Shown here piece by piece: positions 31,349 through 40,308 of a DNA stretch of 52,794 nt (position 1 is the stretch's first letter; each line of letters begins with the position of its first letter). The DNA is taken from the NCBI RefSeq assembly GCF_000787775.1, contig NZ_BBPM01000001.1, positions 1 to 52,794 on the forward strand, given 5' to 3'. The position numbers and the translations under genes are program-made. Source of the DNA: Streptacidiphilus carbonis. GTDB lineage: Bacteria; Actinomycetota; Actinomycetes; Streptomycetales; Streptomycetaceae. Under the pieces are notes generated by a model, which made no database searches, had not been told where the DNA came from, and was given only the letters and a program-made list of their open reading frames with translations.

Positions 31349-32715
31349 TGGCTGACCTTGTATCCGTCGGACTTGGCGTAGTTCGCGATCGAGGTCTGCC
31401 AGGCGGGGAGCAGCGAGACGATGCTCTTGCCCGCCGTCATGCGCGGGGTGACGGTCGCCGCCCAGATGCTCTCCTGGCTGTACTGGCCGTAGCCCCAGCC
31501 GGGCCAGACCTGGTTCGCGGCGGCTTGCAGCGTCGGGGAGATGTCATTGGCGTAGTACCCGGACGTGCTCTGGGCCGTCAGCCAGGCCTTGGCCGCCGCC
31601 GAGTAGGCCGGGTAGCCGGGGGCGAGCTTGCCCTGGTAGTCGTCGGAGGTCGTCGCCCAGGTCAGGAACGCGGTCGCGGCCTTGAGGTTCTTGCTGTGCG
31701 CGGAGAGCAGCCAGGTGCCGCCGCCGACGTTGCCGACCGAGGGGCTGCTGTCACCGGCCCACTGCGGCATCGGCGCGACCGCGATCCGGCCCTTGGGGGT
31801 CTTGAAGGTGCCCTCGAACAGCGCGCCGCCGAACCAGGACGGGCCGGGCAGCATCAGGACCTTGCTCGCGTCGTTCTTGGCGAAGTCCGTGCTGAACACG
31901 CTGCTGGTGGACATGGTCTTCGCCTTGACGAGGGTGTCCAGCAGCGAGGCCATCCTGGTGCACTGGGCGCTGGTGGTGTTCACCGTGACCGCCTTCGGGC
32001 CGGTGATCTGGTTGGCGCCGCACTTGGCCGCCCACATGTAGATCTCCGGGGCGAAGGTGTCGCCGGCCGAGCCGACGATGTATCCCGGGTGCTCCGTGGC
32101 GACCTTCTGGCCCAGGGCCTGGAACTGCTCCCAGGTGGCCGGCACCTGATAGCCCCACTGCTTCATCAGTGCGGCGTTGTACCACAGCACCGTCTGCGAC
32201 AGGTCGTTGCGCAGGCAGTAGACCGTCCCGTCGACGGTGCACGGCGCGTTGGCGCCGGTCGCCCACCCGTCCAGGGTGGACTGCGGTATCAGTCCCTTGT
32301 TCAGCGGAGCGGCGAACTTGGACTGGACGGCCCAGGTGGTCTCGTTGTTCTGGGAGCTGAAGACCACGTCCGGCCAGCCGCTGCCGGTGCGGTTGAAGAG
32401 GCTGACCTTGGTCTGCAGGTAGTTCGAGCCGTTGGCGTCCCCGTCGTAGGTGACGATCTTCATCTTCACCTGGGGGTTCTGCTGCTGGTACAGCTTCGCC
32501 GCGGCCAGTCGGGTCGCGTCCACCCACACGGTGATGGGGCCGTCGCCCTGAGCCGCGGGCTTGAAGCTGGCGGTCCCGCCCGCGGTCCCGCCGGAGCCCC
32601 CGCCGCAGGCGGTGGCGGCGCCGAGAGTGAGAGCGACCATCGCGGTGGCGAGAGTGGCGCGTGCGCGGCCGCTGTGCTCTCTGTTCGCGCCGGCCGCTGG
32701 GGATGTGCGTGTCAT
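31345..32715 (-). CDS. CUT1 extracellular solute-binding lipoprotein
   Basis: The 456-residue product has a signal peptide ending in a lipobox-like ATAC (ATLATAMVALTLGAATACGGGS) and a Gly/Ser linker. The family-1 sugar-binding fold follows: ITVWVDATRLAAAKLYQQQNPQVKMKIVTYDG, GWPDVVFSSQNNETTWAVQSKFAAPLNKGL, RNDLSQTVLWYNAALMKQWGYQVPATWEQFQALGQKV and MLPGPSWFGGALFEG. It would capture the sugar at the outer membrane face for the two permeases. The ligand cannot be read from sequence; the neighbours suggest an L-rhamnose, L-fucose or uronate-containing saccharide. GTGGAG precedes the ATG at 32713-32715. It is the first gene of the leftward operon. Confidence 0.93.
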   Translation of the reverse strand: MTRTSPAAGANREHSGRARATLATAMVALTLGAATACGGGSGGTAGGTASFKPAAQGDGPITVWVDATRLAAAKLYQQQNPQVKMKIVTYDGDANGSNYLQTKVSLFNRTGSGWPDVVFSSQNNETTWAVQSKFAAPLNKGLIPQSTLDGWATGANAPCTVDGTVYCLRNDLSQTVLWYNAALMKQWGYQVPATWEQFQALGQKVATEHPGYIVGSAGDTFAPEIYMWAAKCGANQITGPKAVTVNTTSAQCTRMASLLDTLVKAKTMSTSSVFSTDFAKNDASKVLMLPGPSWFGGALFEGTFKTPKGRIAVAPMPQWAGDSSPSVGNVGGGTWLLSAHSKNLKAATAFLTWATTSDDYQGKLAPGYPAYSAAAKAWLTAQSTSGYYANDISPTLQAAANQVWPGWGYGQYSQESIWAATVTPRMTAGKSIVSLLPAWQTSIANYAKSDGYKVSQ

Positions 32716-33060
32716 GAGGACTCCACTGCGTCGGGGTGCGCACGTCTCCGACCGGACCGGTGGGCGTGGCAATCGAAATGTGTATGACTCAACGCGCGCC
32801 CGCTGCTGCTGCCGCGGGGGAGTGACGTCGGCCGACCAGCAGGTGGTTCGCCGTGATGTGTCATGAGACCGGGAAGGGAGTCGGTGCGTCAAGAGGATGA
32901 GCGGGCCTATTTCCAGCACATTGCGGCTGCGTGTCCTGGACTCCGGGCATCGTGCGAGGTGAGAGGCCGATGCTGTGACCCCTTGCCGAAATGAATCGTA
33001 CTTATGTAAGGTCGGCAGCCAGGTCGAGGGACGCTCTTCCGTGACGGAGGGAATCTGGTC
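32716..33060. promoter_or_regulatory. Divergent control region of the sugar locus
   Basis: No gene is visible. The region serves the leftward transporter operon and the rightward FadR-type regulator. TACTTATGTA (32999-33008) is an imperfect palindrome (8 of 10) and a plausible half of a FadR/GntR operator, 52 bases before the regulator start. I could not assign promoters with confidence. Confidence 0.4.
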
Positions 33061-33891
33061 ATGCTGAACGTGGCCCAGGCAGAGGAGGAACACCCGGTGG
33101 ACGGCGCGCCAGCAGAGACGGCATCGGACCCGCGACCGGGTGAGCCGGTGACGAACGGCGCCCCCTACCGGCCCGGTTACGAGGTCGTCGCCGAGCAGAT
33201 CCTCAAGCTCATCGCCGAGCGGCAGCTGCGACCGGGCGACCGGATGCCGACGGAGCACGAGCTGGGCTCGTCGCTCGGCACCAGCAGGACGGTCGTGCGC
33301 GAGGCGGTGAAGATCCTCTCGGCCATCGGCCGGGTCAGTGCCCAGAAGGGCCGTGGTCTCTACGTCGCGGACGACGAGGGCATGCTCGGCGCCTCGCGCT
33401 GGGGCGGGTTCTTCATGCCGACCGACCTCGACCAGATCTTCATGCTCTTCGAGTTCCGCCGGGTGCAGGAGACGGCCGCCAGCCGACTCGCCGCGACCCG
33501 CGCGACCCCGGCAGAGCTGAGAGCGATCAAGGACGCCATGGACCTCTGCCGCCACGGGCACGAGAGCGGCCGCGACCGGCTCTTCGACGAGGGCGACGAC
33601 GCCTTCCACCTCGGCATCGCCGAGGCCTCGCACAACCCGTTCCTCGTCGCCTCCGTCCGCGAGGCCCGGCGGCTGCAGCGGCAGGCCAGCACCATCGGCA
33701 TGCACGGGGCGGTCGGCGACCACGCCAGGGACGCGGTCGCCGAGCACGCCGCCATCTACGGCGCGATCCGCGACGGCGACCCGGAGGCGGCGGCGGAGGC
33801 GACGTGCGTGCACCTGGACAAGACCCTTGAGGAGTACCGGCGCGAGATCCAGCGCCGCGTGTTCGGCTCGGGCACGTCCGAACAGCGCTGA
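33061..33891 (+). CDS. FadR/GntR family transcriptional regulator
   Basis: The 276-residue protein has an acidic N-terminal extension of about 40 residues, a winged HTH (YEVVAEQILKLIAERQLRPGDRMPTEHELGSSLGTSRTVVREAVKILSAIGRVSAQKGRGLYV) and a FadR-type FCD domain. The FCD domain shows FEFRRVQETAASRLAA, DEGDDAFHLGIAEASHNPFLV and DHARDAVAEHAAIYGAI, with Asp and His positions that bind a metal and sugar acid in this group. It probably senses a pathway intermediate such as a sugar acid and represses the divergent transporter operon and the downstream dehydrogenase genes. GGAGGG precedes the ATG. Confidence 0.93.
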   Translation: MLNVAQAEEEHPVDGAPAETASDPRPGEPVTNGAPYRPGYEVVAEQILKLIAERQLRPGDRMPTEHELGSSLGTSRTVVREAVKILSAIGRVSAQKGRGLYVADDEGMLGASRWGGFFMPTDLDQIFMLFEFRRVQETAASRLAATRATPAELRAIKDAMDLCRHGHESGRDRLFDEGDDAFHLGIAEASHNPFLVASVREARRLQRQASTIGMHGAVGDHARDAVAEHAAIYGAIRDGDPEAAAEATCVHLDKTLEEYRREIQRRVFGSGTSEQR

Positions 33892-34038
33892 CCTCTCGGG
33901 CGGCGTGTACCGGTATCCCCAACCGCAGACCACCGCAGGCGAGCCGCGGCACGTCCGCGAGCCGTGCCGCGGCCCCTTCCTGACACCGCACGCGCCCTTC
34001 CGCCACCGCACGCGCACAGAGAGGACTTCCACGTCCCC

Positions 34039-35085
34039 ATGAGTACTTTCGCGGTCTCCTACACCGCCGCCCGGACCCTGACCGCAGGGTCCGCCGACAC
34101 GGCCCCGCCCGGCCCGGGCGAGGTCGAGATCCAACCCGCCTACGTCGGTATCTGCGGCACCGACCTGCACATCTTCCACGGACACATGGACGCGCGCGTC
34201 AAGACGCCCGCCGTGCTCGGCCACGAGATGTCCGGCCGGGTCCTGCGGGTCGGGCCCGGAGTCCGGGCCTGGCAGCCGGGCGACGCCGTCACCGTGATGC
34301 CGCTGCGCTGGGACGGCACCTGCCCGGCCTGCCGCCGGGGCCACCAGCACGTCTGCCAGAACCTGGACTTCATCGGCATCGACTCGCCGGGCGCCATGCA
34401 GTTGCGCTGGACCGTCCCGGCCGAGACGCTCGTCGCCCTGCCGCCCGGCCTCCCACTGGACGAAGCCGCCCTGGTCGAGCCGACCGCCGTGGCGGTGCAC
34501 GACGTCGCGCGCGCCCAGGTGACCGACGGGGAGAAGGTGGTGGTTGTCGGCGGCGGCCCCGTCGGTGTCCTGATCGCGCTCGTCGCCCGGGCGGCGGGAG
34601 CCGACGTGCGGGTGGTCGAACTGTCCTCCAGCAGGCGGCGGATGGCCGGCGGACTCGGCCTGACCGCCTGGGACCCGGTCGCCGACGACGTCCCCGCGCT
34701 GGTGTCCGCCTGGACCGAGGACGCAGGTGCGGATGTCGCTTTCGAGGTCTCCGGTGCGGCGGCCGGAGTCACGACCGCCGTGGACGTGCTGGCGGTGCGC
34801 GGCCGGCTGTGCCAGGTGGCCATCCACCCCGTGCCCCGCGAGGTGAACCTGCACCGCTTCTTCTGGCGCGAGATCACCCTGGTCGGCGCGCGTCTGTACG
34901 ACCGGGACGACTTCGAGAAGGCCGTGGCCCTGGTGGCCGACGGCACGATCCCCGTCAAGTCGCTGATCTCCTCGGTGGTGCCGCTGACCGAGGCGACCGC
35001 CGCCTTCGAGGCGCTGGAAGGCCGCGCCGACGTCATGAAGATCCTGCTGGACTGCTCAGCCGCGGCGGCCGGGGGTGCGGAGTGA
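34039..35085 (+). CDS. Zinc-dependent sugar/alcohol dehydrogenase (MDR)
   Basis: The 348-residue product has the catalytic-zinc motifs GICGTDLHIFHG and GHEMSG, a Glu in LVEPTAVAVHDVA and the NAD-binding VVVVGGGPVGVLIALVARAAGADV. The structural-zinc loop reads W-D-G-T-C-P-A-C-R-R-G-H-Q-H-V-C: three Cys with Asp at the first position, so the second zinc is either held by C3D or weak. Relatives include L-idonate, sorbitol and L-threonine dehydrogenases. With the lactonase and KduD-like enzymes next to it, oxidation of a sugar alcohol or sugar acid is likely. Its stop overlaps the KduD-like start by GTGA. Confidence 0.88.
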   Translation: MSTFAVSYTAARTLTAGSADTAPPGPGEVEIQPAYVGICGTDLHIFHGHMDARVKTPAVLGHEMSGRVLRVGPGVRAWQPGDAVTVMPLRWDGTCPACRRGHQHVCQNLDFIGIDSPGAMQLRWTVPAETLVALPPGLPLDEAALVEPTAVAVHDVARAQVTDGEKVVVVGGGPVGVLIALVARAAGADVRVVELSSSRRRMAGGLGLTAWDPVADDVPALVSAWTEDAGADVAFEVSGAAAGVTTAVDVLAVRGRLCQVAIHPVPREVNLHRFFWREITLVGARLYDRDDFEKAVALVADGTIPVKSLISSVVPLTEATAAFEALEGRADVMKILLDCSAAAAGGAE

Positions 35086-35843
35086 ACGCCTTCGATCTCA
35101 CCGGCAAGCTGGCCGTGGTCACCGGCGCCAGCCGGGGCATCGGCCGCGCGATGGCCCGCGCTCTGGCCGAGGCCGGCGCCGACGTGGTCGGCGTCAGCGC
35201 CAACCTGGAGGAGAGCGGCAGCGACGTCGAGAAGGACGTCACCGCGGCGGGACGGTCCTTCGAGGCGATCCGGGCCGACTTCGCCGACCCGGCGGCCGTC
35301 GCAGCCCTGGGCCGCGAGTTGGCCGAGCGGACCCGGCCGGTCGACATCCTGGTCAACAACGCCGGCACCATCCGGCGCGCCCCGGCCGCCGACCATCCCG
35401 CCGCGGACTGGGACCTGGTGCTCCAGGTCAACCTCACCGCCCAGTTCGCCCTCGCCCAGGCGGTCGGCGCGGCCATGGTCCGCCGCGGCCACGGAAAGGT
35501 CATCTTCACGGCCTCGCTGCTGAGCTTCCAGGGCGGCATCACCGTGCCCGGCTACACCGCCGCCAAGCACGGCGTCGCCGGTCTCACCAAAGCCCTCGCG
35601 AACGAGTGGGCCGGCTGCGGCGTGAACGTCAACGCGATCGCCCCCGGCTACATCGCCACCGACAACACCCAGGCACTGCAGGACGATCCGGCACGCAGCG
35701 CCGCCATCCTCGACCGCATCCCGGCGGCGCGCTGGGGCGCCGCCCAGGACCTCGCCGGGGCCACCGTCTTCCTGGCCTCACCCGCGTCCGACTACGTCCA
35801 CGGCATCGTGCTGCCCGTGGACGGCGGATGGCTGGGCCGATGA
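35082..35843 (+). CDS. kduD: KduD-like 2-keto-3-deoxy-sugar-acid dehydrogenase (SDR)
   Basis: The 253-residue protein is a classical SDR closely resembling KduD. FDLTGKLAVVTGASRGIGRAMA at the start, ILVNNAGTIRRAPAADHP, ASLLSFQGGITVPGYTAAKHGV and NVNAIAPGYIATDNTQAL match KduD along their length, as does the ending RIPAARWG ... FLASPASDYVHG ... VDGGW. KduD interconverts 2-keto-3-deoxy-gluconate and its 5-keto form; in this locus a related enzyme could oxidise 2-keto-3-deoxy-L-rhamnonate or L-fuconate. Start GTG 35082 overlaps the previous stop. The gene symbol reflects similarity, not proven substrate. Confidence 0.88.
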   Translation: MNAFDLTGKLAVVTGASRGIGRAMARALAEAGADVVGVSANLEESGSDVEKDVTAAGRSFEAIRADFADPAAVAALGRELAERTRPVDILVNNAGTIRRAPAADHPAADWDLVLQVNLTAQFALAQAVGAAMVRRGHGKVIFTASLLSFQGGITVPGYTAAKHGVAGLTKALANEWAGCGVNVNAIAPGYIATDNTQALQDDPARSAAILDRIPAARWGAAQDLAGATVFLASPASDYVHGIVLPVDGGWLGR

Positions 35844-35898
35844 TCGGCGTCCCGAGGACTCGGTGCGGCCGGACGCGTTCACGAAAGGCATCCCACCC

Positions 35899-36906
35899 AT
35901 GCGGACCACCACGCTCGGGCGCAGCGACGTCGCCATCAGCGAACTCGCCTTCGGCGCCGCCGCGATCGGCAACCTCTTCGCAGCAGTCACGGACGAGGAG
36001 GCGCTGGCCGCGGTCGACGCCGCCTGGGACTCCGGCGTCCGGTACTTCGACACCGCACCCCACTACGGACTGGGTCTGTCCGAACGGCGCCTGGGCGCGG
36101 CGCTGGCCGACCGCCCGCGCGAGCAGTTCACCGTCTCCACCAAGGTGGGTCGCCTGTTGCGCCCAAAGGACGCACCGGTCGGCAGCGACCTCGTCGACGG
36201 TTTCGACGTCCCGGACACGCACGAGCGGGTGTGGGACTTCAGCGCCACCGGCGTGCGCCGGGGCATCGAGGAAAGCCTCGTCCGGATGGGCCTGGACCGG
36301 ATCGACATCGTCTACCTGCACGATCCCGACCACCACGAGGAGCAGGCCTTCGGCTCCGCCTACCCGGAGCTGGAGCGCCTGCGTGCCGAGGGCGTGGTCG
36401 GCGCGATCGGTGCGGGCATGAACCAGACCCGGATGCTGGACCGCTTCGTGCGGGAGACCGACGTCGACGTGGTGCTGCTGGCCGGCCGCTACTCGCTGCT
36501 GGACCAGAGCGGCCTCGCTTCGCTGCTCCCGGAGGCCGCCCGTCGCGGCGTCTCCGTAGTGGTCGGCGGCGTCTTCAACTCCGGTCTGCTGGCCGACCCC
36601 AAGCCCGCCGCCACGTTCGACTACGCCCCGGTGCCCGCCGACGTCCTGGAGCGCGCCCTGCGCCTCAAGGCGCTGTGCGAGGGAACCGGCGTGCCGCTAC
36701 GGGCCGCTGCCCTGCAGTTCCCGCTCGGCCACCCCGCCGTCGCAGGTGTGCTGGTGGGGGCGCGCAGCGCGGTCGAGGCCCGCGACGCTGCGGCGATGGC
36801 CGAGCTGGACGTCCCGGCGCAACTGTGGCGCACCCTGCGCACCGAAGGCCTGCTGCCCCGGGATGTCCCGCTGCCGACCGCCGCCCGGACGAACGCTGGG
36901 TCCTGA
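35899..36906 (+). CDS. Aldo/keto reductase, L-fucose / D-threo-aldose dehydrogenase type
   Basis: The 335-residue product is an AKR barrel. TTTLGRSDVAISELAFGAAAIGNL starts it, VRYFDTAPHYGLGLSERRLG carries Asp and Tyr, TVSTKVGR the Lys, and IVYLHDPDHH the His of the catalytic tetrad. MGLDRIDIVYLHDPD and IGAGMNQTRMLDRFV are typical of L-fucose (D-threo-aldose) 1-dehydrogenases, which oxidise the C1 of L-fucose, L-galactose or D-arabinose to the lactone. That product is the substrate of the lactonase at 26564, so the two form consecutive steps. The ATG at 35899 is preserved by family start; an ATG about 12 codons earlier is possible. Confidence 0.9.
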   Translation: MRTTTLGRSDVAISELAFGAAAIGNLFAAVTDEEALAAVDAAWDSGVRYFDTAPHYGLGLSERRLGAALADRPREQFTVSTKVGRLLRPKDAPVGSDLVDGFDVPDTHERVWDFSATGVRRGIEESLVRMGLDRIDIVYLHDPDHHEEQAFGSAYPELERLRAEGVVGAIGAGMNQTRMLDRFVRETDVDVVLLAGRYSLLDQSGLASLLPEAARRGVSVVVGGVFNSGLLADPKPAATFDYAPVPADVLERALRLKALCEGTGVPLRAAALQFPLGHPAVAGVLVGARSAVEARDAAAMAELDVPAQLWRTLRTEGLLPRDVPLPTAARTNAGS

Positions 36907-36979
36907 CGCCGATCGGCCGTCACCGGGCCGGTCGGAAGTACATCCTGGGATCGCACGGCGACCAGGAAGGGACGCGAGA

Positions 36980-37729
36980 GTGGACGAACCCGACGACGAA
37001 GTCGCCCTGGACGGCGGCCGGATCACCGCCGGCGTGGTGCGGGTGGGAGCGACCGTGCGCCGTCCCGCCGCCCACTCCTCCGCGTTCACCGCCCGGCTGC
37101 TGCTGCACCTGGAGGCTGAGGGCTTCGACGGAGCACCCCGCTATCTGGGCCGCGACAGGCAGGGCCGCGACGTCCTGCAATACCTGCCAGGGACGGTGCC
37201 CGCCCGCTTCCAGCGCTGGAGCGACCACCAGGTCGGCGCGGCCGGCGCACTGCTGCGCCGGTTCCACGACGCCACCCGTGGCAGCACCCTGGCCCAGGGG
37301 CACGAGGTGGTGGTCCACGGCGACCCGGGTCCGAACAATGCCGTCATGTCAGCGGACGGCACACCGACCGCGCTGATCGACTTCGACGGTGCGGCGCCCG
37401 GCCCCGCGCACCGGGACCTCGCGTACATGCTCTGGACCTGGGTCCTGTCCAGCCGTCCGGATTCCTGGCCGGTCCAGGCGCAGGCCGCGCAGATGAAGGT
37501 GATGGCCGACGCCTACGGCGCCGGCCACAGCGACCGTGCGCTGCTGGTGGAGGCGATGCTGCAACGGCAGCAGGACAACGCCCGCTGGTGGCGGGAGCAG
37601 GCGGCGGCCGGACCTGGACCTCGCGGAGCCACGGTCGAGGAGATGGCCGACCGCGCCGCGTGGTCCGACCGCGAGCGCGCGTTCACCCAGGCCAACCGCC
37701 AGGCCTGGGAGACCGCCCTGTTCGTGTGA
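36980..37729 (+). CDS. Aminoglycoside phosphotransferase family protein
   Basis: GTG 36980 follows GGAAGGGA and opens a 249-residue frame. The kinase fold is clear: VVVHGDPGPNNAV (catalytic loop, H-G-D-x-x-x-x-N) and ALIDFDGAAPGPAHRDLAYMLW (metal-binding Asp). The C-terminal region is helical (ALLVEAMLQRQQDNARWWREQAAAG). Most such genes in actinomycetes have unknown substrates; no resistance claim can be made. It comes 73 bases after the aldo/keto reductase, so it may be the last gene of the sugar operon, where a sugar kinase role is possible (inference). Confidence 0.85.
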   Translation: MDEPDDEVALDGGRITAGVVRVGATVRRPAAHSSAFTARLLLHLEAEGFDGAPRYLGRDRQGRDVLQYLPGTVPARFQRWSDHQVGAAGALLRRFHDATRGSTLAQGHEVVVHGDPGPNNAVMSADGTPTALIDFDGAAPGPAHRDLAYMLWTWVLSSRPDSWPVQAQAAQMKVMADAYGAGHSDRALLVEAMLQRQQDNARWWREQAAAGPGPRGATVEEMADRAAWSDRERAFTQANRQAWETALFV

Positions 37730-37828
37730 GCTCCGCGGCGCCCTGCATTCGCCGACCGGATCCCGGTCGACTCAACCTGGGGGACGCGTCATTCGTCTCG
37801 TGCCTGCCGCGGATCCACGCGGTGTCCC

Positions 37829-39244
37829 TCAGCCCGCGAGAAGGTCGACATCGCCGTCGAACTGCCAGAGGGGGTTCGGCGCCGCCTTTCCCGCGCTGAC
37901 GATCAGGAAGTAACCGTTCACCTGTACCGGGCCGTCCCCGTCGGCGGTGTAGCGCCCGTTCGCGGTGACATTGAGCTGGTAGACGGCCTGGGCGGTGGCG
38001 TTGTAGCCGGGGACGGTCCAGGAGACCGTGCAGCGCCAGTCGTTGCCCGATCCCTGTTGTGCGTCGAGCCCCTCGCTTTTGTCGCAGCTTGCGGAGGTCT
38101 GCAACTGGGCCTCGGTGACCGGCGGTTGGCGCAGCTGTGCTTGCTGGAACCGGTAGAGGTGGGCGAACGCGGTGGCCACCGACCTTTGCACCTTGTCCTG
38201 GGTGATGCCGGAACCGCTCGCCCCGGTCGCCACGGTGAGGACGCCGACGGTGGCGGCCAGCAGGCCGGCCAGCGGGAGGACGCCCCAGGTCAGCCCTCGG
38301 CGTCCGGCGCCGTCGTTGTTGAGATTGGTGAAGTCCCGTCGGAGGAAGAGCCGGTAGGCCAGTGCCGTCGCAGCGATCGCCCACCCGGTGCTGACCCCGA
38401 CGGCGATGAGCAGCGGACCGAGTTGCCGGGGATCGGCGAAGAGGCCGTTCCAGGAGAGGAAGGCGTAACCAGGCAGCGCCAGACGTACCGCGACCGGAAG
38501 CGGCAGCAGCTGCGCCAGCTGCATCGCTAGGGCGGCGACCATGGGCAGGACCAGGCCCATCGGGGATCGTCCCAGGGCGATGGACCCGAGCAGTCCGATG
38601 GCCGCCAGGGCGAGCGTCGGCGCCACCACGCAGGCCCAGGCCAGCAGGGTGTCACCGGCCGCGTCGGGGCCGGTGATCAGGTGGCCGTCCAGCCCGACCA
38701 GCGGTCGGTTCCCCTCTGCGAGCAGTCCGCCGACGATGCTGGACACGGCCAGGCCCGCCATCAGCAGTCCGATCACGGTGAGGCCGGCGACGGCCTTGGC
38801 GGCGAAGACGCGCCGGTGCGAACGGACGGCGATGAGCAGGTGGCGCCAGGTGCCCAGCCGGTCCTCGGAGGCGAACACGTCGCCGGCCACCAGGGAGGTG
38901 AGCAGCGGCAGCGCCCAGGTGCCGGCGACGCCGAGCACCACCAACGGCCCGGCCCAGCCGGTGGCGTGCATCCACCGCCCGAACAGGGTGTCCGACGGCA
39001 GGGTGCTCTGCTGGTCGATCGCGAAGACCAGCAGGCCCGGCCCGAGCCAGCACAGCCCGATCAGCAGGCGTACCCGCCAGGCGGAGAACTGCTTGAGCAA
39101 CTCGAAGCGGACGATGCGGGCGACGGGGACCGGGCGCCCGCCCGCTGTCCCGGCCTCGGCCTCGACCCCCGTTCCGGCCCCGGCCCCGGCTCCGGCTCCG
39201 CCCCCGCTCCCGGGTGCGGGGGCGTTGGTGAGGGACGTGGTCAT
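37829..39244 (-). CDS. ABC-2 type exporter permease with C-terminal extra domain
   Basis: The 471-residue protein starts with a Gly/Ala/Glu low-complexity stretch, then RIVRFELLKQFSAWRVRLLIGL and about six membrane helices typical of ABC-2 permeases (HATGWAGPLVVLGVAGTWALPLL, VAGLTVIGLLMAGLAVSSIVGGLL, and others). After the last span (LPLAGLLAATVGVLTVATGA) comes a soluble domain of about 140 residues with two Cys (TSASCDKSEGL, DWRCTVSWTVPGYNATAQAV) that reads as a beta-rich, probably extracytoplasmic unit. It is the second gene of a two-gene exporter, its ATG overlapping the ATPase stop (ATGA). Confidence 0.85.
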   Translation of the reverse strand: MTTSLTNAPAPGSGGGAGAGAGAGTGVEAEAGTAGGRPVPVARIVRFELLKQFSAWRVRLLIGLCWLGPGLLVFAIDQQSTLPSDTLFGRWMHATGWAGPLVVLGVAGTWALPLLTSLVAGDVFASEDRLGTWRHLLIAVRSHRRVFAAKAVAGLTVIGLLMAGLAVSSIVGGLLAEGNRPLVGLDGHLITGPDAAGDTLLAWACVVAPTLALAAIGLLGSIALGRSPMGLVLPMVAALAMQLAQLLPLPVAVRLALPGYAFLSWNGLFADPRQLGPLLIAVGVSTGWAIAATALAYRLFLRRDFTNLNNDGAGRRGLTWGVLPLAGLLAATVGVLTVATGASGSGITQDKVQRSVATAFAHLYRFQQAQLRQPPVTEAQLQTSASCDKSEGLDAQQGSGNDWRCTVSWTVPGYNATAQAVYQLNVTANGRYTADGDGPVQVNGYFLIVSAGKAAPNPLWQFDGDVDLLAG

Positions 39245-40197
39245 CGGTGGTCCTCCTGCTCGGTGAGGGCGAGAAACGCGGCTTCCAGCGGTGAGACGAG
39301 GGGCGTCAACTCACGCAGGGCGATGTCCTCGCGTACCAGGTGGGCCACGAGTCCGTCCACGGAAGCCACTCTCGCCCGTACGACGATCGCGTCGGTGTCC
39401 GGTCGCGCCGGGGTGCCCCGGCCGTCGACGAGGGCTACGCCGGGGGTGGCGGCCGCGACGGCGCGAGCGGCGGACGGATCCGAGGCGCGGAGCCGGTAGT
39501 CGAGTTCCTGGTTGTCGTCGGAGAGCTTCGACACCGGACCGGCGAAGACCACCCGCCCGTTGGCCAGGATGGTGACCTCGGAGCACAGTGCTTCCAGATC
39601 GTCCATCCGATGGCTGGACATGACGATCGTGACGCCTTCGGCGGCCAGTCGGCCGAGCACGCCGTGCACGTCCTTCTTGCCGACCGGGTCCAGGCCGTTG
39701 GACGGCTCGTCGAGGACCAGCAGCCGCGGCTTGGTCAGGAGTGCTGCGGCCAGCCCCAACCGCTGGCGCATGCCCAGGGAGAAGCCGCGGACTCTGTCGT
39801 CGGCGACGTCGGCCAGCCCGACCTGCTCCAGGGCCTCCTCGGCGCCTGCGGCAGTCGCCTCGTCGGGGCGCAGGGCGACGAGTGCGGCAAGGTTCTGCCT
39901 CGCGGTGAGGGTGGGATAGAGTCCGGGCCCGTCCACGAACCCCGACACGCCGCGGGGCGCTGCCGACCCGCGTCCCACCGGTGCGCCGAGGACCTCCAGA
40001 CTTCCCTCGTCGGCGGCGGCCAGGCCCAGCAGAAGGCCGAGCAGCGTGGTCTTGCCCGCGCCGTTCGGGCCGACCAGGCCGTGGATCTGTCCTTGCGTCA
40101 TGCTCACATCGATGCGATCGAGCGCGACGACGTCACCGAAGACCTTGGTGATGCCGCGGCCCCTGACTGCGACGGGGGTGTCCATCCATCTGTCCAT
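39241..40197 (-). CDS. ABC exporter ATP-binding protein
   Basis: The 318-residue product contains a full nucleotide-binding domain: GLVGPNGAGKTTLLGLLLG (Walker A), GFSLGMRQRLGLAAALL (signature), RLLVLDEPSNGLDPVGKKDV (Walker B) and TIVMSSHRMDDLE (switch His). The last 90 residues form the extension typical of drug and antibiotic exporter ATPases. It drives the ABC-2 permease it overlaps by 4 bases. The start ATG at 40195-40197 is poorly spaced from GAGGA; an ATG four codons later is equally plausible. A perfect hairpin upstream separates it from the phosphoesterase gene. Confidence 0.93.
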   Translation of the reverse strand: MDRWMDTPVAVRGRGITKVFGDVVALDRIDVSMTQGQIHGLVGPNGAGKTTLLGLLLGLAAADEGSLEVLGAPVGRGSAAPRGVSGFVDGPGLYPTLTARQNLAALVALRPDEATAAGAEEALEQVGLADVADDRVRGFSLGMRQRLGLAAALLTKPRLLVLDEPSNGLDPVGKKDVHGVLGRLAAEGVTIVMSSHRMDDLEALCSEVTILANGRVVFAGPVSKLSDDNQELDYRLRASDPSAARAVAAATPGVALVDGRGTPARPDTDAIVVRARVASVDGLVAHLVREDIALRELTPLVSPLEAAFLALTEQEDHR

Positions 40198-40248
40198 TCC
40201 TCAGCCGGCGCTCAGCTGATACGTGACGGGCTCTGGCCGTGGACGCGG

Positions 40249-40282
40249 CGCCGGATGGCGCACCGCAGTGCGCCATCCGGCG
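40249..40282 (-). terminator. Perfect 15-bp stem terminator
   Basis: Arms 40249-40263 (CGCCGGATGGCGCAC) and 40268-40282 are perfectly complementary with a 4-base loop. The hairpin lies 27 bases after the phosphoesterase stop (minus strand) and just before the exporter operon, so it should end phosphoesterase transcripts. Confidence 0.85.
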
Positions 40283-40308
40283 GGTTCCGCGATCCGTGGT
40301 CGTCAGGC

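Noticed and set aside
31345-34854. One long minus-strand frame spanning the solute-binding gene, the gap, the FadR gene and part of the zinc dehydrogenase
   Set aside because: Only the last 457 codons (31345-32715), with a signal peptide and sugar-binding fold, are real; the rest is opposite to strongly coding genes.
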